Shown: positions 61,392 to 64,000 of the stretch, one piece after another | Layout: each line of letters opens with the position of its first letter | Numbering within the stretch: the first letter of the stretch is position 1 | Source of the DNA: Salinirubellus litoreus | GTDB taxonomy: Archaea > Halobacteriota > Halobacteria > Halobacteriales > Haloarculaceae | Direction: 5' to 3' | NCBI RefSeq assembly: GCF_037335815.1 | Contig: NZ_CP147841.1 | Location: forward strand, 372,001 to 436,000 | DNA: 64,000 bases | The notes under the pieces: generated by a model | What the model saw: the letters and a program-made list of their open reading frames with translations, nothing else | Told to the model about the DNA's origin: nothing | Databases searched by the model: none | Program-made: the position numbers and the translations under genes

Positions 61392-62765
61392 ATGACGGAT
61401 GACAACCTAGCTACCGACGGTGGCCTGTCGGCGGAGGCACAGCGGGTCCTCGACGAGATCGAGGAGAAGAACGTGGACTTCCTGCGGCTCCAGTTCACGG
61501 ACATCCTCGGGACGGTCAAGAACGTGTCCATCCCGGCCAGCCAGGCCGAGAAGGCGTTCGACGAGGGGATCTACTTCGACGGCTCCTCGATCGAGGGATT
61601 CGTCCGCATTCAGGAGTCGGACATGCGGCTCAAGCCCGACCCGTCGACGTTCGCAGTGCTCCCGTGGCGGAAGAAGGAGGACAGCGCCGCGGCGCGGATG
61701 CTGTGTGACGTCATCGACACGTCGACCGGCGAGCCGTTCGCCGGTGACCCCCGCTACGTCCTGAAGCAGGCGATCGAGCGCGCCAACGACATGGGGTTCG
61801 AGGTCAACGCCGCGCCCGAGCCGGAGTTCTTCCTGTTCGAGGAGGACGAGGACGGCCGCGCGACGACCGTCACGGGCGACGCCGGCGGCTACTTCGACCT
61901 CGCGCCGAAGGACCTCGCGAGCGACGTCCGCCGCGACATCATCTACGGGCTCGAGGAGATGGGCTTCGAGGTCGAGGCCTCCCACCACGAGGTCGCCCAG
62001 GGTCAGCACGAGATCAACTTCACCTACGACGACGCGCTCACCACGGCCGACAACGTCGCGACGTTCCGCGCGGTCGTCCGGGCCATCGCCGCCGAGCACG
62101 ACCTCCACGCGACGTTCATGCCCAAGCCGATCGCACGCATCAACGGCTCGGGCATGCACACCCACATGTCGCTGTTCACCGAGGACGGCGAGAACGCGTT
62201 CCACGACGGAGACGACGAGTTCGACCTGAGCGAGACGGCCAAGCAGTTCCTCGCCGGCATCCTCGAGCACGCCCCGGCGATCACCGCCGTCTCGAACCCG
62301 ACGGTCAACAGCTACAAGCGCCTGGTGCCGGGCTACGAGGCACCGGTCTACGTCGCCTGGTCCGACCGGAACCGCTCGGCGCTCATCCGCAAGCCCGCCG
62401 CGCGCGTCCCGGCGGCCAGCCGTATCGAGGCCCGCTTCCCCGACCCGTCGTGTAACCCCTACCTCGCGTTCGCCGCGCTGATCACCGCAGGACTCGACGG
62501 CATCGAACAGGGCCTCGACTGCCCCGACCCGGTCCGCGAGAACATCTACGAGTTCGACGAGGAGAAGCGCGAGGAGTACGGCATCGACACCCTCCCGACG
62601 AACCTCGGCGAGGCCGTCGACGCGCTCGAGGAGGACGAGGTCATCAAGGGCGCGCTCGGCGACCACGTCTCCGAGAAGTTCGTCGAGGCCAAGAACGCCG
62701 AATTCTCCGAGTACATCGTCGAGGTCTCCGAGTGGGAGATCGACCGGTACCTCGAGACGTTCTAG
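61392..62765 (+). CDS. glnA: Glutamine synthetase, type I
   Basis: 457 residues. Hallmarks: FDGSSIEGFVRIQESDMRL, PEPEFFLF, HHEVAQGQHEINF, MPKPIARINGSGMHTHMS, NPTVNSYKRLVPGYEAP (ATP site) and RVPAASRIEARFPDPSCNPY. The site of adenylylation in E. coli (NLYDLP) is NIYEFD here, so adenylylation control is unlikely. It makes glutamine from glutamate, ammonia and ATP and is the main entry of nitrogen at low ammonium. Expression is probably under the divergent Lrp. Confidence 0.97.
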   Translation: MTDDNLATDGGLSAEAQRVLDEIEEKNVDFLRLQFTDILGTVKNVSIPASQAEKAFDEGIYFDGSSIEGFVRIQESDMRLKPDPSTFAVLPWRKKEDSAAARMLCDVIDTSTGEPFAGDPRYVLKQAIERANDMGFEVNAAPEPEFFLFEEDEDGRATTVTGDAGGYFDLAPKDLASDVRRDIIYGLEEMGFEVEASHHEVAQGQHEINFTYDDALTTADNVATFRAVVRAIAAEHDLHATFMPKPIARINGSGMHTHMSLFTEDGENAFHDGDDEFDLSETAKQFLAGILEHAPAITAVSNPTVNSYKRLVPGYEAPVYVAWSDRNRSALIRKPAARVPAASRIEARFPDPSCNPYLAFAALITAGLDGIEQGLDCPDPVRENIYEFDEEKREEYGIDTLPTNLGEAVDALEEDEVIKGALGDHVSEKFVEAKNAEFSEYIVEVSEWEIDRYLETF

Positions 62766-63282
62766 CTCGATCCGACCCCCCACGATTCTTTCGCGCCACC
62801 GACCACGAGCGAGCAGCCGGTCCCGTCGTTGGGTAGCCCGCCCCAGTTCCACCCGTGTACCGCCGACGTATCACCATCGGCCATGTGGAGTCCCGCGCGG
62901 CCCGGTACGATGGGCGCAAACGACGGGGGCTCGGCTCCGCGTACAGCCGATACCCGGGCGGTTTCGGGTTCGGCGAGGCGACGGCGCGAGCGCCAGGCCC
63001 GAGGACGGTGCTGGACCCGCGTATCGCACCCGATACCGACCGGGGAGTGAGCCGCCCATCGATCCCGGAACGGGGACGCGAGTGCGCCCGCCCGTTCGTC
63101 GGCGTCGCCCCTATCCCCTGCGCCGAGAGATCGGGCTCGACCGCAGCACGCCCACTCGAAGCCGGACTCACCGAGAGGTTAGAGAGAACGCACGGGACGG
63201 ACCCGGATACCGTGACGGAGCCGGGGAGCGACGGCACCAGCGGTCGGTCCGGGCGTCCGTCGGACGCCGCGAGGTCGGACGT
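62766..63282. other. Gene-free GC-rich stretch after glnA
   Basis: 517 bases. Open frames exist on both strands, but all encode Arg/Ser/Pro-rich sequences unlike the acidic local proteome. I see no tRNA, no repeat family and no strong promoter. It may be an untranslated tail of glnA or contain a small RNA. Confidence 0.4.
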
Positions 63283-64000
63283 TCAGTCCCGGAAGGCGCT
63301 GAAGCGGTCCTGTAGCCGGCCGGGGAGCCGGCCGGCACCGACGACGGCCCCGACGATGAGCATCAGGGCGTAGAGTCCGAGCGTCGAGAGCCAGATGACG
63401 ATCATGGCGAAGATCGCCCACCCCCCTTCGAGGTAGGGCGTGTAGAAGGCTCCGAGCGTCATCACGGTCCCGTACAGGAGGACGAGGTAGGGCCCCCACC
63501 CGCGGGCCTTCCCGCGCCGAACCCGCGAGCGGACGTACTGCTTCAGGTCGCCCTCGATATCCTCGCGATGGACGGTCCGGTCCTCGACGCGACCCTCGAA
63601 TCGGTCGAGCTCGTCGTAGATGCGTTCGAGCTCCTCGCGGACGTCGTCGATGTCGTCCACGTCGAACCCCGCGGCCGTCCGCGGCCCGCCCGGGCCGCCG
63701 GGGCCGTCCGGTCCCGACCCCAGCGGCCACTCGGCCTCGGGACCGCCGGGGGTCGGCTCGTCGCTCGCGCGCTGTGCTGCCGTGTCGTCGGTGGTGTCGT
63801 CCGTGTCGGTCATACCTTGTGTTCCGAACCCGTCCGCGCCGACCCGGCCCGCGAGGACCGCGTTCAGGACGACGCCGACGAGGAGGATGAGCCCGCCGAA
63901 GTAGAGGAAGGTCACCAGCAGGAGGACCGCGCCGAGGACGCCGTAGGCGTCGTAGCTGCCCGCACCGGCAGCGTAGACGCGGAATCCGGTCTCGAGGAGC
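63283..64000 (-). CDS. YihY/BrkB-family membrane protein, 5' end outside window
   Basis: The frame is open to base 64000, so the start lies beyond the window. About 238 C-terminal residues are visible. The upstream edge reads SYDAYGVLGAVLLLVTFLYFGGLILLVGVVLNAVLAG, matching the last helices of YihY/BrkB proteins. A long Asp/Pro/Gly-rich linker, a coiled segment (DVREELERIYDELDRFEGRVE) and two extra helices (LVLLYGTVMTLGAFYTPYL, AIFAMIVIWLSTLGLYALML) follow. The extra C-terminal helix pair is beyond the usual YihY length. Function unknown (once annotated ribonuclease BN). Confidence 0.82.
   Translation of the reverse strand, partial: LLETGFRVYAAGAGSYDAYGVLGAVLLLVTFLYFGGLILLVGVVLNAVLAGRVGADGFGTQGMTDTDDTTDDTAAQRASDEPTPGGPEAEWPLGSGPDGPGGPGGPRTAAGFDVDDIDDVREELERIYDELDRFEGRVEDRTVHREDIEGDLKQYVRSRVRRGKARGWGPYLVLLYGTVMTLGAFYTPYLEGGWAIFAMIVIWLSTLGLYALMLIVGAVVGAGRLPGRLQDRFSAFRD

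Noticed and set aside
62855..63373. 172-codon plus-strand frame after glnA
   Set aside because: Arg/Pro-rich, not acidic, runs antisense into the YihY-like gene, and has no promoter or recognisable domain.

Overview
The window comes from a halophilic archaeon (class Halobacteria). The DNA is very GC-rich and the proteins are strongly acidic. The gene content is archaeal: thermosome, aIF1A, RIO1 kinase, the recycling ATPase ABCE1, FAU-1, a KH-domain ribosome factor and archaeal G10-type tRNA methyltransferase. Secreted proteins carry twin-arginine signals, and many genes have a TATA-like box 25-31 bases before an ATG/GTG with almost no 5' leader. I cannot name the genus. About 60 genes are supported; no rRNA, tRNA or CRISPR array was seen.

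Layout. 1-1425 is the end of a beta-oxidation fusion enzyme. 1591-3873 holds a zinc-ribbon helix-turn-helix regulator divergent from a Tat-exported cupredoxin-like protein, with two palindromes between them. 3934-11755 is a 2-oxoacid dehydrogenase region: two E1 alpha/beta pairs and one E2, with an AEC transporter and a short-chain dehydrogenase placed between them; no E3 is present. 12086-14862 encodes a LutC-like protein and a fused LutB/LutA-like iron-sulfur protein. 14980-21279 holds two short-chain dehydrogenases, a CNNM/CorC-type membrane protein, small membrane or zinc-ribbon proteins and an N-carbamoyl amino-acid hydrolase-like enzyme.

21305-29866 is a membrane locus (DUF1616, DUF4129, DUF58, MoxR, DUF4350 and small membrane proteins) of the kind often linked to MoxR-assisted envelope protein maturation. 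29939-38677 is mixed housekeeping: an ABC ATPase and a WtpA-like binding protein that both lack a permease, Trm-G10 methyltransferase, uracil phosphoribosyltransferase, a DJ-1/PfpI protein and a TrkA-domain potassium channel. 38839-47285 includes ABCE1 with an EMC6-like partner, MscS, an isochorismatase-fold hydrolase, FAU-1 and a NUDIX enzyme. 47613-56248 is an information-processing block (DUF460, aIF1A, RIO1, KH protein, thermosome), interrupted by a decaying segment with a nonsense-mutated hydrolase and a frameshifted regulator. 56382-58706 holds a cation exchanger and a second CNNM-type protein. 58760-60680 is a low-GC accessory island with a DUF6414-like gene and repeats. 60688-62765 is the lrp/glnA pair, and the window ends inside a YihY/BrkB-type membrane protein gene.

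The most unusual signal is a family of four ~80-bp hairpin elements (17302-17382, 19009-19089, 32304-32384, 34598-34680). They keep the same architecture (outer stem, fixed asymmetric ACGA/AGAC internal loop, inner stem, loop) while the stem sequences change on both arms together. Each is flanked by a 3-bp direct repeat, and one is inserted in a lipoprotein gene, so they appear to be, or to have been, mobile.
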